A stretch of DNA of 64,000 nt from Roseinatronobacter thiooxidans (GCF_001870675.1 NZ_MEHT01000009.1:1-64000); one strand, 5' to 3'; shown: positions 7,693-17,704, numbered from the stretch's first letter. Program-made: numbers and translations. The notes: generated by a model from the letters alone, not told the origin.

Positions 7693-8634
7693 CTAGACCC
7701 GCCCCGCCAGCCATTGCCCGATCATGTGATGCGCGATAGAGCCTTTGCGCGCGGGCAGCACGGAAGGGTGCGCGCCGGTCCATGCCAGCAGCACCTCTTC
7801 GCGCGACAGCCACTGCGCATCTTCCAGCTCGTCATCAAGTGTTATGTCTGTGTTTTGCGCCTGTGCAATACACCCGAACATCAGCGAGTTGGGAAAGGGC
7901 CAGGGTTGCGAGGCCATATAGCGGATATCGCGCACCTGAATGCCGGTTTCTTCGGAGACTTCGCGTGCGACGGCGGCTTCCAGTGTCTCGCCCGGTTCGA
8001 TGAACCCTGCAAGTGCCGAATACATCCGCTCTGGCCAGCCATGAGAGCGGCCCAGAAGCAGGCTGTTGCCATGGGTGACCAGCATGATCACGACAGGGTC
8101 GGTGCGGGGGAAATGCTTGGCCGCGCAGGTGGTGCAGACGCGCTCCCATCCGGAAGCGGCGTTTTGGGTTGGTTGGCCGCAGGCGGAACAGAAGCGATGT
8201 GTCCGGTGCCAGTTGAACAAAGCGCGCGCTGTGGCGGCAAAGGCTGCCTCGATGCGGGGCAGTTGCATCATGGCCAGACGCAATTCGCCGAAATAGGCCC
8301 CTTTCGGGGCATCTGGATGGATCTGGATACTGGTATCGGTGAACATGGCCAAAGCGGCGCGATCCAGCACATCTGGTTCCCAGCCAGATATATCGGCCGC
8401 AAATACATCGCCGTTCCCATCTTGGCCAAGATACAGGTAAGGCTGGCGCGCATGCGCAAGGATCGGGTCTGTAACTGTAGCCCAGCTTAACCCGTCACCC
8501 CCCAGATGCGGCTTGCCGCGCCAGATGGGCAGGATGCGGGTTTGGGGGTCATTCAGGCTTGCAGACAGGGCGGAGGGGTCTGTCCGATAGGTTGCGTTGC
8601 GTGACTGCCACGCATCGCCAAAGGCAAAGCGCAT
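7693..8634 (-). CDS. nudC: NADH pyrophosphatase / RNA-NAD decapping hydrolase NudC
   Basis: 313 residues. A four-cysteine zinc ribbon (CSACGQ, CTTCAAKHFPRTDP) is followed by a Nudix box (GFIEPGETLEAAVAREVSEE) and the NudC-specific SQPWPFPNSLM motif. It hydrolyses NAD(H) to NMN and AMP and can remove NAD caps from RNA. The TAG stop lies in a GC-rich palindrome (7673-7697) that lacks a T-run on this strand. The N-terminal domain is full length. Confidence 0.94.
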   Translation of the reverse strand: MRFAFGDAWQSRNATYRTDPSALSASLNDPQTRILPIWRGKPHLGGDGLSWATVTDPILAHARQPYLYLGQDGNGDVFAADISGWEPDVLDRAALAMFTDTSIQIHPDAPKGAYFGELRLAMMQLPRIEAAFAATARALFNWHRTHRFCSACGQPTQNAASGWERVCTTCAAKHFPRTDPVVIMLVTHGNSLLLGRSHGWPERMYSALAGFIEPGETLEAAVAREVSEETGIQVRDIRYMASQPWPFPNSLMFGCIAQAQNTDITLDDELEDAQWLSREEVLLAWTGAHPSVLPARKGSIAHHMIGQWLAGRV

Positions 8635-8792
8635 GTTACCCCCTGTTGCTGCAATAAAGCTGCTTTTGCAGCTTTTTCCTTTGAGAGCAATCGCTTTGGG
8701 TCTGCAAGCTACACTCTTTGGTTGTGTGCATGTGTTGCCTGTCGTAGGCTTTCCCCATTGCGGCCCAAGCGAATTGACACATAATCACCATG

Positions 8793-8805
8793 TTTTGGAC
8801 CAAAA
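8793..8805. promoter_or_regulatory. Palindrome upstream of the nucleotidase gene, candidate operator
   Basis: TTTTGGACCAAAA, a perfect 13-bp palindrome, lies 46 bp before ATG 8852. A possible promoter just upstream is TTGCGG (8758) with CATAAT (8780), spacing 16, which would put the palindrome near the transcription start, a typical repressor position. The cognate regulator is unknown. Confidence 0.35.
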
Positions 8806-8851
8806 ACCACCCTGTCTGCGGTTAAGTTTAAGGGAGAGTTAATGTAACGGT

Positions 8852-10843
8852 ATGCAGAGCGACATGACACAGCATTTAAGTTTTTTTGAACGTAGCCAAG
8901 AAATTTCCGCTGCTGTTGATTTGCGGATCATGGAAACGACGGATCTTCATGTCCATTTGCACCCGTATGATTACTATGCGGATTGTCCGAACCCTGACCT
9001 TGGATTGGCACGCCTGTCCGAATTGATAGACCACGCCCGCCAGCAAGTTCCGAATTGTCTGCTGTTTGACAATGGCGATTTTCTTCAGGGCACGCCGGTG
9101 GGTGATTTCTTTGCCTATGACAAGGGCCTGCGCGCGGGAGATGCGCATCCTGTCATCGCGGCAATGAACGCGCTGCGCTATGATGCGATTACACTGGGCA
9201 ATCATGAATTCAACTATGGCCTTGAATTTTTGATGGGATCTATGGCGCAGGCCAATTTCCCGACTGTTTCTGCCAATATCCTGCGCAAAGCAGGCAGGTC
9301 ACCGCGCAATGACCAACATCTTTTCCGGCCCTATCGCTTGCTTACGCGCGATGTGCTGGACCGTTCGGGGCAGTCTCGGGCGATTTGCGTTGGTGTGATC
9401 GGAGTCGCGCCTTCGCAGATCACCTTGTGGGAACGCCAGCATCTGGACGGGCGCATCCAGACGCGCGACATGGTTCAGGCGGTCAAGGCGTGGCTTCCCG
9501 AGATGCGCGAAGCGGGGGCGGATCTGATTGTGGTTCTGGCCCATTCGGGCATAGGTGACAGCCGCCACCGCGAATTCATGGAAAATGCCGTAATTCCGAT
9601 TGCACGTCTGGACGGGGTTGACCTGATCCTGAGCGGGCATAGCCATCAGGTTTTCCCGTCACCCGTTTTTGCCAAAATTCCCGGCGTCGATATAGAGCGG
9701 GGCACGATCTGGGGCACCCCGACTGTCATGAGCGGTTTTTTCGGCTCGCATCTGGGGCTGGTTGACATGACCTTGTTGCAAGACGGGGGCAAGTGGCATG
9801 TGGTGGATACCCGCGTCACCACACGCGCCCTGCGCGATGCGTCGCTGTATTTTGCGCAACCTCTGATGCGCGAGAGTGAGGCCCCCATTCTGAGCCCCGC
9901 AGTGCGCAAAATTGTATCCTCTGCTCATGATGCGGTATTGGGCAAAATCCGACAGCCGATTGGCTTGTCTGACACTGCGATCAACAGTTTCTTTGCCTAT
10001 CTGGGGCGCAATGCCGCGACAGAACTGGTGGCCGCTGCCCAAAAAGAATTTGTGGCAGAGCATCTGGAAGACACCGAATACAGCACATTGCCGCTGCTGT
10101 CTTCGGTCTCGCCCTCCAAGGTTGGCGGGCTGGGGGGGGCGCGAAATTTCACCAATATCGAGGCGGGCTTGCTGACCTTGCGTTCGCTGGCAGACTTGTA
10201 TGTATTCCCCAACCGTGTTGCGGCATGTCGGCTGACAGGGGCTGATGTGGTGTTGTGGCTGGAACGTGCGGCATCGGCATTCCAGCAGCTTACACCCGAC
10301 GCGCCAGAGCAGAGTTTGATGAACCCTGCATTTCCGGGCTATAATTTTGAAATTATCTATGGGCTGGACTATACGGTTGACCTGATGGCACCTGCGCGAT
10401 TTGCCGCCAATGGTGACGAAATCGACCCGTCCTTTTCGCGCATTCGCAATGTCACATGGAATGGCAAGCCCTTGGACATGACCGCCGATTTCATCTTGTG
10501 CACCAACAGCTTTCGCGCACAGGGGGCAGGCGGGTTCGCAGGCTCTGGGCAGGACAGTATTGTGTTGGACCATCCCGCGATTATCCGCGATGTCCTAAGC
10601 AATTATGTCAGTGCCCATTCCCCGCTTAGCATCTCGGCGCAAGGTCCGTTTCGCTTTGCAACCGAAGCGGGCACATCGGCGGTTTTGCGAACAAGCATTG
10701 CCGCGCATGCCCATCTTGACCTGATCGCAGATTTCAACCCCGAGGTTATGGGCGTGGACCGCGATGGGTTCATGCGGGTGAAACTGTGTTTTGACGCGGC
10801 CTATGGCGTGCAAAACAGGCCGGTTTCGTCGCTGGATGATTAG
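8852..10843 (+). CDS. CpdB-like 2',3'-cyclic-nucleotide phosphodiesterase/3'-nucleotidase
   Basis: 663 residues. The N-terminal calcineurin-type metallophosphatase domain has TTDLHVHLHPYDYY, NGDFLQGT, GNHEFNYG, VVLAHSGIG and GHSHQVF (residues ~28-270), which supply the two-metal ligands. A C-terminal 5'-nucleotidase domain (about 350-600) includes LLTLRSLADLYVFPN. Relatives dephosphorylate nucleotides in the periplasm. Here no hydrophobic signal peptide is seen: the N-terminus (MQSDMTQHLSFFERSQEIS) is polar, as if cytoplasmic. A GGGAG at about 8830 is rather far from ATG 8852; ATG 8864 is an alternative but would not add a signal. Confidence 0.85.
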   Translation: MQSDMTQHLSFFERSQEISAAVDLRIMETTDLHVHLHPYDYYADCPNPDLGLARLSELIDHARQQVPNCLLFDNGDFLQGTPVGDFFAYDKGLRAGDAHPVIAAMNALRYDAITLGNHEFNYGLEFLMGSMAQANFPTVSANILRKAGRSPRNDQHLFRPYRLLTRDVLDRSGQSRAICVGVIGVAPSQITLWERQHLDGRIQTRDMVQAVKAWLPEMREAGADLIVVLAHSGIGDSRHREFMENAVIPIARLDGVDLILSGHSHQVFPSPVFAKIPGVDIERGTIWGTPTVMSGFFGSHLGLVDMTLLQDGGKWHVVDTRVTTRALRDASLYFAQPLMRESEAPILSPAVRKIVSSAHDAVLGKIRQPIGLSDTAINSFFAYLGRNAATELVAAAQKEFVAEHLEDTEYSTLPLLSSVSPSKVGGLGGARNFTNIEAGLLTLRSLADLYVFPNRVAACRLTGADVVLWLERAASAFQQLTPDAPEQSLMNPAFPGYNFEIIYGLDYTVDLMAPARFAANGDEIDPSFSRIRNVTWNGKPLDMTADFILCTNSFRAQGAGGFAGSGQDSIVLDHPAIIRDVLSNYVSAHSPLSISAQGPFRFATEAGTSAVLRTSIAAHAHLDLIADFNPEVMGVDRDGFMRVKLCFDAAYGVQNRPVSSLDD

Positions 10844-10914
10844 GAATGTCGCTATTGCGCAAGCGCAGAAAAAACGCTTGCCAGAGCGTGGTGATTTCCG
10901 ATAGCAGAGACAAA

Positions 10915-11077
10915 CTCGAACACGGGAGACGCTGATGCGGTTGCATCAGGGCCGAAGGAGCAACCGCCCCGGTAAACTCTCAGGCAAAAGGACCGGTTGG
11001 GGTAACAGACTCTGGAGAGAGGCGCGCAAGCGTCCGCCGAAGGGATAGCGATCTCAGGCGTCAAGGACAGAGGGGGC
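10915..11077 (+). ncRNA. Tandem glycine riboswitch
   Basis: Two consecutive aptamers with the family core. Aptamer 1 (about 10921-11005) has CGGGAGAC, GCCGAAGGAGCAA and CTCTCAGGCAAAAGGACCG. Aptamer 2 (about 11009-11077) has TCTGGAGAGAGGCG, CCGCCGAAGGGA and TCTCAGGCGTCAAGGACAG. It lies in the leader of gcvTHP, the classical position, where glycine binding switches the glycine cleavage operon on. The boundary is approximate. The GTCAAGGAC in aptamer 2 replaces the more usual CAAAAGGAC. Confidence 0.95.
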
Positions 11078-11139
11078 ATGGCAAGCGGCGAAAGCCGTAT
11101 TCATGAACCCGGCCATATGGCCAGATTGACAGGGGCGCT

Positions 11140-12279
11140 ATGTCAGAGCACTCGACCGAATTAAAGCAAACCCCGCTACATGCGCTGCATCTGGAACTTG
11201 GCGCGAAAATGGTGCCCTTTGCGGGCTATTCCATGCCCGTGCAATACCCGATGGGTGTTATGGCCGAGCATTTGCACACCCGCGCCCATGCTGGCCTGTT
11301 TGATGTCAGCCATATGGGCCAAGTGATCCTGACCCCCAAGCATGACATGGCCGCGCTGGAAGCAGGGCTAGAGGCTTTGATGCCGGTTGCGGTGTCTGGT
11401 CTGGCCGAGGGGCGCCAGCGATATGGGATGTTTACCAATGCACAGGGCGGCATTCTGGATGATCTGATGTTTGCCAATCGTGGCGATCATCTGTTCATGG
11501 TGGTGAATGCCGCGTGCAAAGCCGAAGATATTGCCCATATGAAAGCCCATCTTGCGGATGTGGCGCAGGTTCAGCCTGTGACCGACCGCGCCTTGCTGGC
11601 ATTGCAGGGGCCGCAGGCCGAAACCGCGCTGGCCGCTTTGGTGCCGGATGTGCGCGCCATGCGCTTTATGGATGTGCTGTCGGTTGACACGCTGTTCGGC
11701 GCGCTGTGGATTTCACGCTCGGGCTATACGGGCGAGGACGGGTTCGAGATTTCTGTACCCGCCACCACCGTGGTTGATTTCGCGCGCCTGCTTCTGGACC
11801 GGCCCGAGGTGGCAGCCATCGGGCTTGGCGCACGCGACAGCCTGCGGCTGGAAGCGGGGCTGTGCCTGTATGGCCATGACATAGACACGGGCACCAGTCC
11901 GGTGCAGGCGGGGCTTGTCTGGGGGATCCAGAAATCCCGCCGGACAGGCGGCGCGCGGGAAGGGGGCTTTCCGGGGGCTGATTGTATCTTGGCGGAACTG
12001 GCCGATGGCCCCGCGCAACTGCGTGTCGGCCTGCACCCACAGACCCGCGCACCCATGCGCGAAGGAACAGAAATCTGGGATGCGTCAGAGGGGGGGCAAA
12101 AAATTGGCTGTGTGACCTCTGGCGGGTTTGGCCCCTCTCTTGGTGCGCCCATTGCAATGGGCTATGTTGACAGCGGGCATGCATCCACCGGAACCCCCCT
12201 GTGGGGCGAGGTGCGGGGCAAGCGCCTGCCTGTGACTGTCTGTGATCTTCCATTCCGTCCATCCACCTATAAGCGCTGA
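11140..12279 (+). CDS. gcvT: Glycine cleavage system T protein (aminomethyltransferase)
   Basis: 379 residues. Folate-binding GcvT pattern: MVPFAGYSMPVQYPMG, FDVSHMGQ, SRSGYTGEDGFEI, GLGARDSLRLEAGLCLYGHD and the C-terminal barrel with IAMGYV. It transfers the methylene group from the H-protein lipoyl arm to tetrahydrofolate and releases ammonia. First gene after the riboswitch; gcvH begins 12 bp downstream. Confidence 0.96.
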   Translation: MSEHSTELKQTPLHALHLELGAKMVPFAGYSMPVQYPMGVMAEHLHTRAHAGLFDVSHMGQVILTPKHDMAALEAGLEALMPVAVSGLAEGRQRYGMFTNAQGGILDDLMFANRGDHLFMVVNAACKAEDIAHMKAHLADVAQVQPVTDRALLALQGPQAETALAALVPDVRAMRFMDVLSVDTLFGALWISRSGYTGEDGFEISVPATTVVDFARLLLDRPEVAAIGLGARDSLRLEAGLCLYGHDIDTGTSPVQAGLVWGIQKSRRTGGAREGGFPGADCILAELADGPAQLRVGLHPQTRAPMREGTEIWDASEGGQKIGCVTSGGFGPSLGAPIAMGYVDSGHASTGTPLWGEVRGKRLPVTVCDLPFRPSTYKR

Positions 12280-12291
12280 GGAGCGTTTCTG

Positions 12292-12651
12292 ATGAAATAC
12301 ACTGAAGAACATGAATGGCTGCGCATTGATGGCGATGTTGTGGTCGTGGGAATCACCGAACACGCCGCCGAGCAATTGGGCGATGTGGTGTTCGTGGAAT
12401 TGCCCGAGATCGAGGCCGTAGTCGCCAAAGGCGACGAGGTCTGCGTGATCGAATCGGTCAAGGCAGCATCCGATATTCTGGCCCCTGTCGATGGCGAGAT
12501 TGTCGAGGTGAACGAGGCCCTGAGCGACAATCCCGGACTGGTGAACGAAGACCCGCAAGGCGATGCGTGGTTTTTCAAGATGAAGCTCGATGATCTGCGC
12601 GTACTCGACGATTTCATGACAGAGGACGAATACAAAGATTTTCTGGGCTGA
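12292..12651 (+). CDS. gcvH: Glycine cleavage system H protein
   Basis: 119 residues, the normal size. The lipoyl-lysine motif [12 protein letters not shown] places the modified lysine at residue 57. The N-terminus (KYTEEHEWL) is typical. It shuttles the aminomethyl group between P, T and L proteins. GAGGAG is located directly upstream. Followed by a long hairpin before gcvP. Confidence 0.97.
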   Translation: MKYTEEHEWLRIDGDVVVVGITEHAAEQLGDVVFVELPEIEAVVAKGDEVCVIESVKAASDILAPVDGEIVEVNEALSDNPGLVNEDPQGDAWFFKMKLDDLRVLDDFMTEDEYKDFLG

Positions 12652-12658
12652 ACCTGAC

Positions 12659-12719
12659 AGGGCAATGCAGCACCCATGCGCGCCCCGCGTCGCGGGATGC
12701 ATGGGCTGCTTGCCCTTTT
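12659..12719 (+). terminator. Long imperfect hairpin between gcvH and gcvP
   Basis: AGGGCA at 12659 pairs with TGCCCT at 12711-12716, with inner pairs GCAGC/GCTGC, CCCATGC/GCATGGG and a CCCGCG/CGCGGG tip; TTT follows. It looks like a Rho-independent terminator or processing and stability element within the operon, and could lower gcvP relative to gcvT-gcvH. Confidence 0.6.
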
Positions 12720-12751
12720 GCGACTGATCTGTGGCAACCACAAGGTGCATG

Positions 12752-15592
12752 ATGACCTATACCCCAAGCGACTATAATCCTTATGATTTCGCCAATCGCC
12801 GCCATATTGGCCCGACACCCGAAGAAATGGCCGACATGCTGGCCGAACTGGGCTGTGACACGCTAGAGCAGCTGATCGGGCAGACCATTCCGGCAGATTT
12901 GCGGCAGGCAGACCCGCTGACATGGGCACCCTTGTCCGAGGGCGAGTTGCTGGCGAAATTGCGCGCTGTTGGGGCCAAGAACAAGGTCATGACCTCGCTG
13001 ATCGGGCAGGGCTATTACGGCACTGTCACGCCGCCCGCAATCCAGCGCAACATCTTTGAAAACCCCGCATGGTATACCGCCTACACCCCTTACCAGCCCG
13101 AAATTGCCCAAGGGCGGCTTGAAGCGCTGCTGAACTTCCAGACCATGGTGGCAGATCTGACGGGCCTGCCGGTTGCCAATGCCTCGCTTCTGGACGAATC
13201 GACCGCTTGCGCCGAGGCGATGGTCATGGCGCAGCGCGTGGCGAAATCCAAGGCGCAGGCGTTTTTCATCGACAAGAATTGCCACCCGCAGAACATTGCT
13301 GTCATGCAGACCCGCGCGGCCCCGTTAGGGATCGAGGTGATCATCGACGACCCGCAAGCGCTGGAGGCGGACAAGGTCTTTGGGGCGATTTTCCAGTATC
13401 CCGGCACCTATGGCGACTTGCAGGATTTCACAGGCGCAGTAGATGCGCTGCATTCCGCCCGCGCGATTGCCATCATGGCCACCGATTTGCTGGCGCTGAC
13501 CATGATCCGCGAACCCGGTGCTATCGGCGCAGATATTGCGGTGGGCAGCGCGCAGCGTTTTGGCGTGCCGATGGGCTATGGCGGCCCTCATGCGGCCTTT
13601 ATTTCCTGTGCCGATGCCTACAAGCGCGCGCTGCCCGGTCGTCTGGTCGGTGTCAGCATCGATTCGCGCGGCAACAAGGCATATCGCTTGTCCTTGCAAA
13701 CGCGCGAACAACATATCCGCCGCGAGAAGGCCACCAGCAATGTCTGCACTGCGCAGGCGCTTCTGGCCGTCATGGCGTCGATGTATGCCGTGTTTCACGG
13801 CCCGAAAGGGCTGCGCGCCATTGCCGAGCGTGTGCATTTCCTGACGCAGCGCCTCTATCGCGCCTTGAACGATGCGGGCGCACGCGTGGTTGTGAAAGAA
13901 TTTTTTGACACGATCACAGTCGAGGTTGGCGTGGGGCAGGCGGGCATTCTGGCTGCCGCCCGCGCAGAGGGGCTGAATTTCCGCAAGATCGGGGCCGCCC
14001 ATGTCGGCATCTCGCTGGATGAGACGACAGATGAACAGGTGCTGCTACGGGTGTTGCGCGTCTTTGGCATTGAAGGCGTGCCGCCTCATCGCAATGATCT
14101 GGGCTTCTCGGACCAGTTCATCCGCACAAGCGATTACCTGACCCACCCGATTTTCCACATGAACCGCGCCGAGACGGAAATGATGCGCTATATGCGCCGC
14201 CTGTCAGACCGTGACCTTGCGCTTGATCGCGCCATGATCCCGCTTGGGTCTTGCACGATGAAACTGAATGCAGCCGCTGAAATGATGCCGCTGTCCTGGC
14301 CCGCTTTTGCGTCCCTGCATCCGTTCTGCCCACCCGATCAGGCTTTGGGCTATGCCGAGGCAATTTCCGACCTGAAAGCCAAACTATGCGAGATTACGGG
14401 CTATGACGCCATGTCGATGCAGCCCAATTCGGGCGCGCAGGGCGAATATGCGGGCCTGCTGACAATTCAGGCCTATCACCGTGCGCGGGGGCAGGGACAT
14501 CGGGATATTTGCCTGATTCCCGTGTCGGCGCATGGCACCAACCCTGCCAGCGCGCAGATGTGCGGCATGCATGTTGTCGTGGTGAAATCATCGGCCAATG
14601 GCGATGTCGATCTGGAAGATTTCCGCGACAAGGCCGCGAAAGCGGGCGACCGGCTGGCGGCTTGCATGATCACCTATCCCAGCACACATGGGGTATTTGA
14701 AGAAACCGTGCGCGAGGTTTGCGCCATCACGCATGAGCATGGCGGGCAGGTCTATATCGACGGGGCAAACCTGAATGCCATGGTCGGGCTGGTCAAACCC
14801 GGGGAGATTGGCGGCGATGTCTCTCACCTGAACCTGCACAAGACCTTTGCCATCCCGCATGGGGGCGGGGGGCCGGGCATGGGGCCGATTGGGGTCAAGG
14901 CGCATCTGGCCCCTTTCCTGCCGGGGCATCCGGAACTGGGCGGGGCCGAAGGCCCGGTATCGGCAGCCCCCTATGGGTCTGCGTCGATCCTGCTGATCTC
15001 TTGGGCCTATTGCCTGATGATGGGTGGGCCGGGGCTGACACAGGCCACGCGCGTTGCCATTCTGAATGCAAATTACATCGCGGCGCGGCTGTCGGGGGCT
15101 TATGAAATTCTGTTCATGGGCAATAAGGGGCGCATCGCGCATGAATGCATCCTCGACACCCGCCCCTTTGCCGAGGCGGGCATCACCGTGGACGACATCG
15201 CAAAACGCCTGATCGACAATGGCTTCCATGCCCCGACCATGAGTTGGCCCGTCTCGGGCACCCTGATGGTAGAGCCGACAGAATCCGAGAATAAGGCCGA
15301 GATTGACCGCTTCATCACTGCACTTCTCTCGATCCGCGAGGAAATCCGCGCGGTCGAGACGGGCGAGATTGATGCGGAAAACAACCCGTTGAAACACGCG
15401 CCCCACACTGTTGAAGACCTGATCGCAGATTGGGACCGCCCCTATTCGCGCGAACAGGGCTGTTTCCCGCCTGCCAGTTTCCGCGGCGACAAATACTGGC
15501 CCCCAGTCGGGCGGGTGGACAATGTGTATGGCGACCGCAACCTTGTGTGCACCTGTCCGCCTGTTGAAAGTTATGCAGAAGCGGCAGAATAA
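12752..15592 (+). CDS. gcvP: Glycine dehydrogenase (decarboxylating), P protein
   Basis: About 946 residues, the single-chain form with two fused homologous halves. The N-terminus [12 protein letters not shown] is diagnostic. The PLP lysine lies in [15 protein letters not shown] (about residue 697), followed by the glycine-rich GPGMGPIGV loop. It decarboxylates glycine and loads the remaining aminomethyl group on GcvH. ATG 12752 was chosen because AAGG at 12742 gives good spacing and the start fits homologues; 12749 and 12731 are alternatives. Confidence 0.96.
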   Translation: MTYTPSDYNPYDFANRRHIGPTPEEMADMLAELGCDTLEQLIGQTIPADLRQADPLTWAPLSEGELLAKLRAVGAKNKVMTSLIGQGYYGTVTPPAIQRNIFENPAWYTAYTPYQPEIAQGRLEALLNFQTMVADLTGLPVANASLLDESTACAEAMVMAQRVAKSKAQAFFIDKNCHPQNIAVMQTRAAPLGIEVIIDDPQALEADKVFGAIFQYPGTYGDLQDFTGAVDALHSARAIAIMATDLLALTMIREPGAIGADIAVGSAQRFGVPMGYGGPHAAFISCADAYKRALPGRLVGVSIDSRGNKAYRLSLQTREQHIRREKATSNVCTAQALLAVMASMYAVFHGPKGLRAIAERVHFLTQRLYRALNDAGARVVVKEFFDTITVEVGVGQAGILAAARAEGLNFRKIGAAHVGISLDETTDEQVLLRVLRVFGIEGVPPHRNDLGFSDQFIRTSDYLTHPIFHMNRAETEMMRYMRRLSDRDLALDRAMIPLGSCTMKLNAAAEMMPLSWPAFASLHPFCPPDQALGYAEAISDLKAKLCEITGYDAMSMQPNSGAQGEYAGLLTIQAYHRARGQGHRDICLIPVSAHGTNPASAQMCGMHVVVVKSSANGDVDLEDFRDKAAKAGDRLAACMITYPSTHGVFEETVREVCAITHEHGGQVYIDGANLNAMVGLVKPGEIGGDVSHLNLHKTFAIPHGGGGPGMGPIGVKAHLAPFLPGHPELGGAEGPVSAAPYGSASILLISWAYCLMMGGPGLTQATRVAILNANYIAARLSGAYEILFMGNKGRIAHECILDTRPFAEAGITVDDIAKRLIDNGFHAPTMSWPVSGTLMVEPTESENKAEIDRFITALLSIREEIRAVETGEIDAENNPLKHAPHTVEDLIADWDRPYSREQGCFPPASFRGDKYWPPVGRVDNVYGDRNLVCTCPPVESYAEAAE

Positions 15593-15598
15593 ACAGAC

Positions 15599-15622
15599 GG
15601 GTCGGGGCACAGGCCCCGGCCC
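15599..15622 (+). terminator. Hairpin after gcvP, weak terminator
   Basis: GGGTCGGGGC, short loop, GGCCCCGGCCC just after the gcvP stop, followed by ATTCTTGG rather than a clean T-run. Probably ends or attenuates the gcv operon. Confidence 0.45.
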
Positions 15623-15703
15623 ATTCTTGGCCTTGCCCTGAGTGCAAATTGCCTGCACAAAGATGGCGCTTGAAAGAGCGTTTTCAGTACAGGAGTTTGT
15701 TCT

Positions 15704-16135
15704 ATGGGATTATGGTCATTTGCAAAATCGGCAGGAAAGAAAATCTTTAGCAGTGGCAAGGCCGAAGCCGCCACACCAGAAGCTGACGCGTTGAAACAGG
15801 AACTGGCAGATCTGGGACTGGATTCCTCGGGTGTCGAGATCAAGGTCGAAGGCGACAAGGTTGTGGTCGAAGGCAATGCTGTCAGCGCCGAGATGAAAGA
15901 AAAGATCATCCTTGCAGTCGGCAATATCGATGGCGTCGCCGAAGTCGAGGCAGAAGTGTCTGAAGGGCCGGAACCTGTGTTTCACACTGTGGTCAAGGGC
16001 GATAATCTGTCTGCGATTGCCAAAAAGACATTGGGCAATGCCAACCGCTATAACGAGATATTCGAGGCAAACCGCCCGATGCTGTCGCATCCGGACAAGA
16101 TTTATCCGGGACAGGTTTTGCGCATTCCGCAATAA
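15704..16135 (+). CDS. kbp: BON-LysM protein, Kbp/YgaU-like K+-binding protein
   Basis: 143 residues with the two-domain layout of E. coli Kbp (YgaU): a start MGLWSFAKSAGKKIF, a BON domain (residues ~25-85) and a C-terminal LysM domain (HTVVKGDNLSAIAKK to YPGQVLRIP). The E. coli protein is a cytoplasmic potassium sensor. No signal peptide is present, in line with that. In an ectoine-making, salt-adapted cell a K+-responsive protein fits, but this is inference. AGGAG precedes the ATG; a terminator follows. Confidence 0.85.
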   Translation: MGLWSFAKSAGKKIFSSGKAEAATPEADALKQELADLGLDSSGVEIKVEGDKVVVEGNAVSAEMKEKIILAVGNIDGVAEVEAEVSEGPEPVFHTVVKGDNLSAIAKKTLGNANRYNEIFEANRPMLSHPDKIYPGQVLRIPQ

Positions 16136-16140
16136 TGTGA

Positions 16141-16168
16141 AAGCCCGAAGCGCAAGCTTCGGGCTTTT
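16141..16168 (+). terminator. Rho-independent terminator of kbp
   Basis: AAGCCCGAAGC, loop GCAA, GCTTCGGGCTT then TTC. It sits between converging kbp and trpE and its AT-flanked stem could serve both directions. Confidence 0.85.
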
Positions 16169-16171
16169 CGC

Positions 16172-17698
16172 TTAGCTGTTGCCGCCTGCGAAGCGGCCCG
16201 CATCTTCGGCAGCGCGGCGCAGGGCGCGGGATTTGTTGACGGTTTCTTCATATTCCGCATCTGGGTCGCTGTCATAGACCACGCCGCCGCCCGCCTGAAT
16301 ATACAATGTCTCGTCTTTCAACACGGCAGTGCGTAGGCAGATGCACATGTCCATCTCGCCATTGGCAGCAAAATAGCCAGCACCGCCGCCATAGACTCCG
16401 CGCTTTTCCGGTTCCAACTCGTCAATAATTTCCATTGCGCGCACTTTGGGCGCACCTGACACAGTGCCTGCGGGCAGGCCCGCCAGAAGCGCAGACAGCG
16501 CATCCTGCCCTTCGGCCAACTCGCCCACCACATTCGAGACGATGTGCATCACATGGCTATAGCGTTCGATGATGAATTCCTCGGTCGGGCGCACTGTGCC
16601 GATCTTGGCCACACGCCCCACATCATTGCGCCCCAGATCCAGCAGCATCAGATGCTCTGCCAATTCCTTTTCATCAGCCAGCAAATCGGCCTCATGCGCG
16701 CGGTCTTGCTCTGGGGTGGTGCCGCGCGGGCGTGTGCCGGCAATGGGCCGGATCGTTACCTCGCCCTCGCGCAAGCGCACCAGAATTTCAGGGCTGGCCC
16801 CGATGATCTGGAAATTCCCGGCACTAGAGGCGAAGTCGAAATAGAACATGAAGGGCGACGGGTTCGTGCGCCGAAGCGAGCGATACAGCGCGAAGGGCGG
16901 CAGCGCGAAACGCTGCGACCAGCGCTGAGAGGGGACAACCTGAAAGATATCGCCCGCGCGGATGTAATCTTTCGCCTTCTCGACAGCGGCCAGATAGTCG
17001 GCCTTGGCGAAATTCGACACGGGCGCGCCAATCGGCGCGCTGTCGCTGCGCAATTCCCGCGGGGCTTGTGGCACACCGCGTTCCAGATCGCGCACAGCGT
17101 CCATCACCCGCTCGGCCGCCTGCGCATAGGCCGCGCGCGCCGACAGGGCAGACCCGACCCAAGCGGGCGAGACGACAATCACCTCTCCCTTGACGCCGTC
17201 CAGCACTGCCACAACCGAGGGACGCAGCATCACGGCATCGGGCACATCAATCGGGTCCGGGTTCACATCGGGCAGATGTTCCACAAGCCGGATCATGTCA
17301 TAGCCCAGATACCCGAACAGCCCGACCGAGGCCGCAGGCAGGCTGTCGGGCATGCTGACGCGGCTTTCGGCCAGAACGGCGCGCAAACTGTCCAGCGGGT
17401 GCCCGTCCAGCGAGGACCAAGCCTGCGGGTCAAAGCGCGCATCGCGGTTGATCCGGCTGCTGCCGCCGCGGCATTCCCAGATCAGGTCCGGTTTCATTCC
17501 GATAATGGAATAGCGCCCGCGCACCTCTCCGCCGGTGACCGATTCAAGAATGAAACTGTCACGGCTGGCACCGGCAAGTTTCAGGTAGAGCGATACAGGC
17601 GTATCCAGATCAGCGGCCAGACGCGTATAGACCAGCTGGTTTTCACCGCGCTGCCAGCCAGCCTCGAACGATGCGAAATCCGGTGTGAACTGGGCCAT
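16172..17698 (-). CDS. trpE: Anthranilate synthase component I
   Basis: 508 residues. The N-terminal domain carries the regulatory LES stretch (FILESVTGG) linked to tryptophan feedback inhibition, and the C-terminal chorismate-binding domain has PIAGTRPRG, DLGRNDVGRV, SHVMHIVSNV and GAPKVRAMEIIDELE. It makes anthranilate from chorismate with TrpG glutaminase. No trpG, trpD or trpC follow in the window; instead trpE sits 6 bp behind a PpiD-like gene and likely shares its transcript. trpF is found alone near 35.4 kb. Confidence 0.95.
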   Translation of the reverse strand: MAQFTPDFASFEAGWQRGENQLVYTRLAADLDTPVSLYLKLAGASRDSFILESVTGGEVRGRYSIIGMKPDLIWECRGGSSRINRDARFDPQAWSSLDGHPLDSLRAVLAESRVSMPDSLPAASVGLFGYLGYDMIRLVEHLPDVNPDPIDVPDAVMLRPSVVAVLDGVKGEVIVVSPAWVGSALSARAAYAQAAERVMDAVRDLERGVPQAPRELRSDSAPIGAPVSNFAKADYLAAVEKAKDYIRAGDIFQVVPSQRWSQRFALPPFALYRSLRRTNPSPFMFYFDFASSAGNFQIIGASPEILVRLREGEVTIRPIAGTRPRGTTPEQDRAHEADLLADEKELAEHLMLLDLGRNDVGRVAKIGTVRPTEEFIIERYSHVMHIVSNVVGELAEGQDALSALLAGLPAGTVSGAPKVRAMEIIDELEPEKRGVYGGGAGYFAANGEMDMCICLRTAVLKDETLYIQAGGGVVYDSDPDAEYEETVNKSRALRRAAEDAGRFAGGNS

Positions 17699-17704
17699 GG
17701 CAGG

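Noticed and set aside
7673-7697. GC-rich palindrome TCTAGGC...GCCTAGA between nudC and pgsA as a terminator
   Set aside because: On the minus strand it is followed by CAGAAAAC, not a T-run; it may be a plain hairpin.
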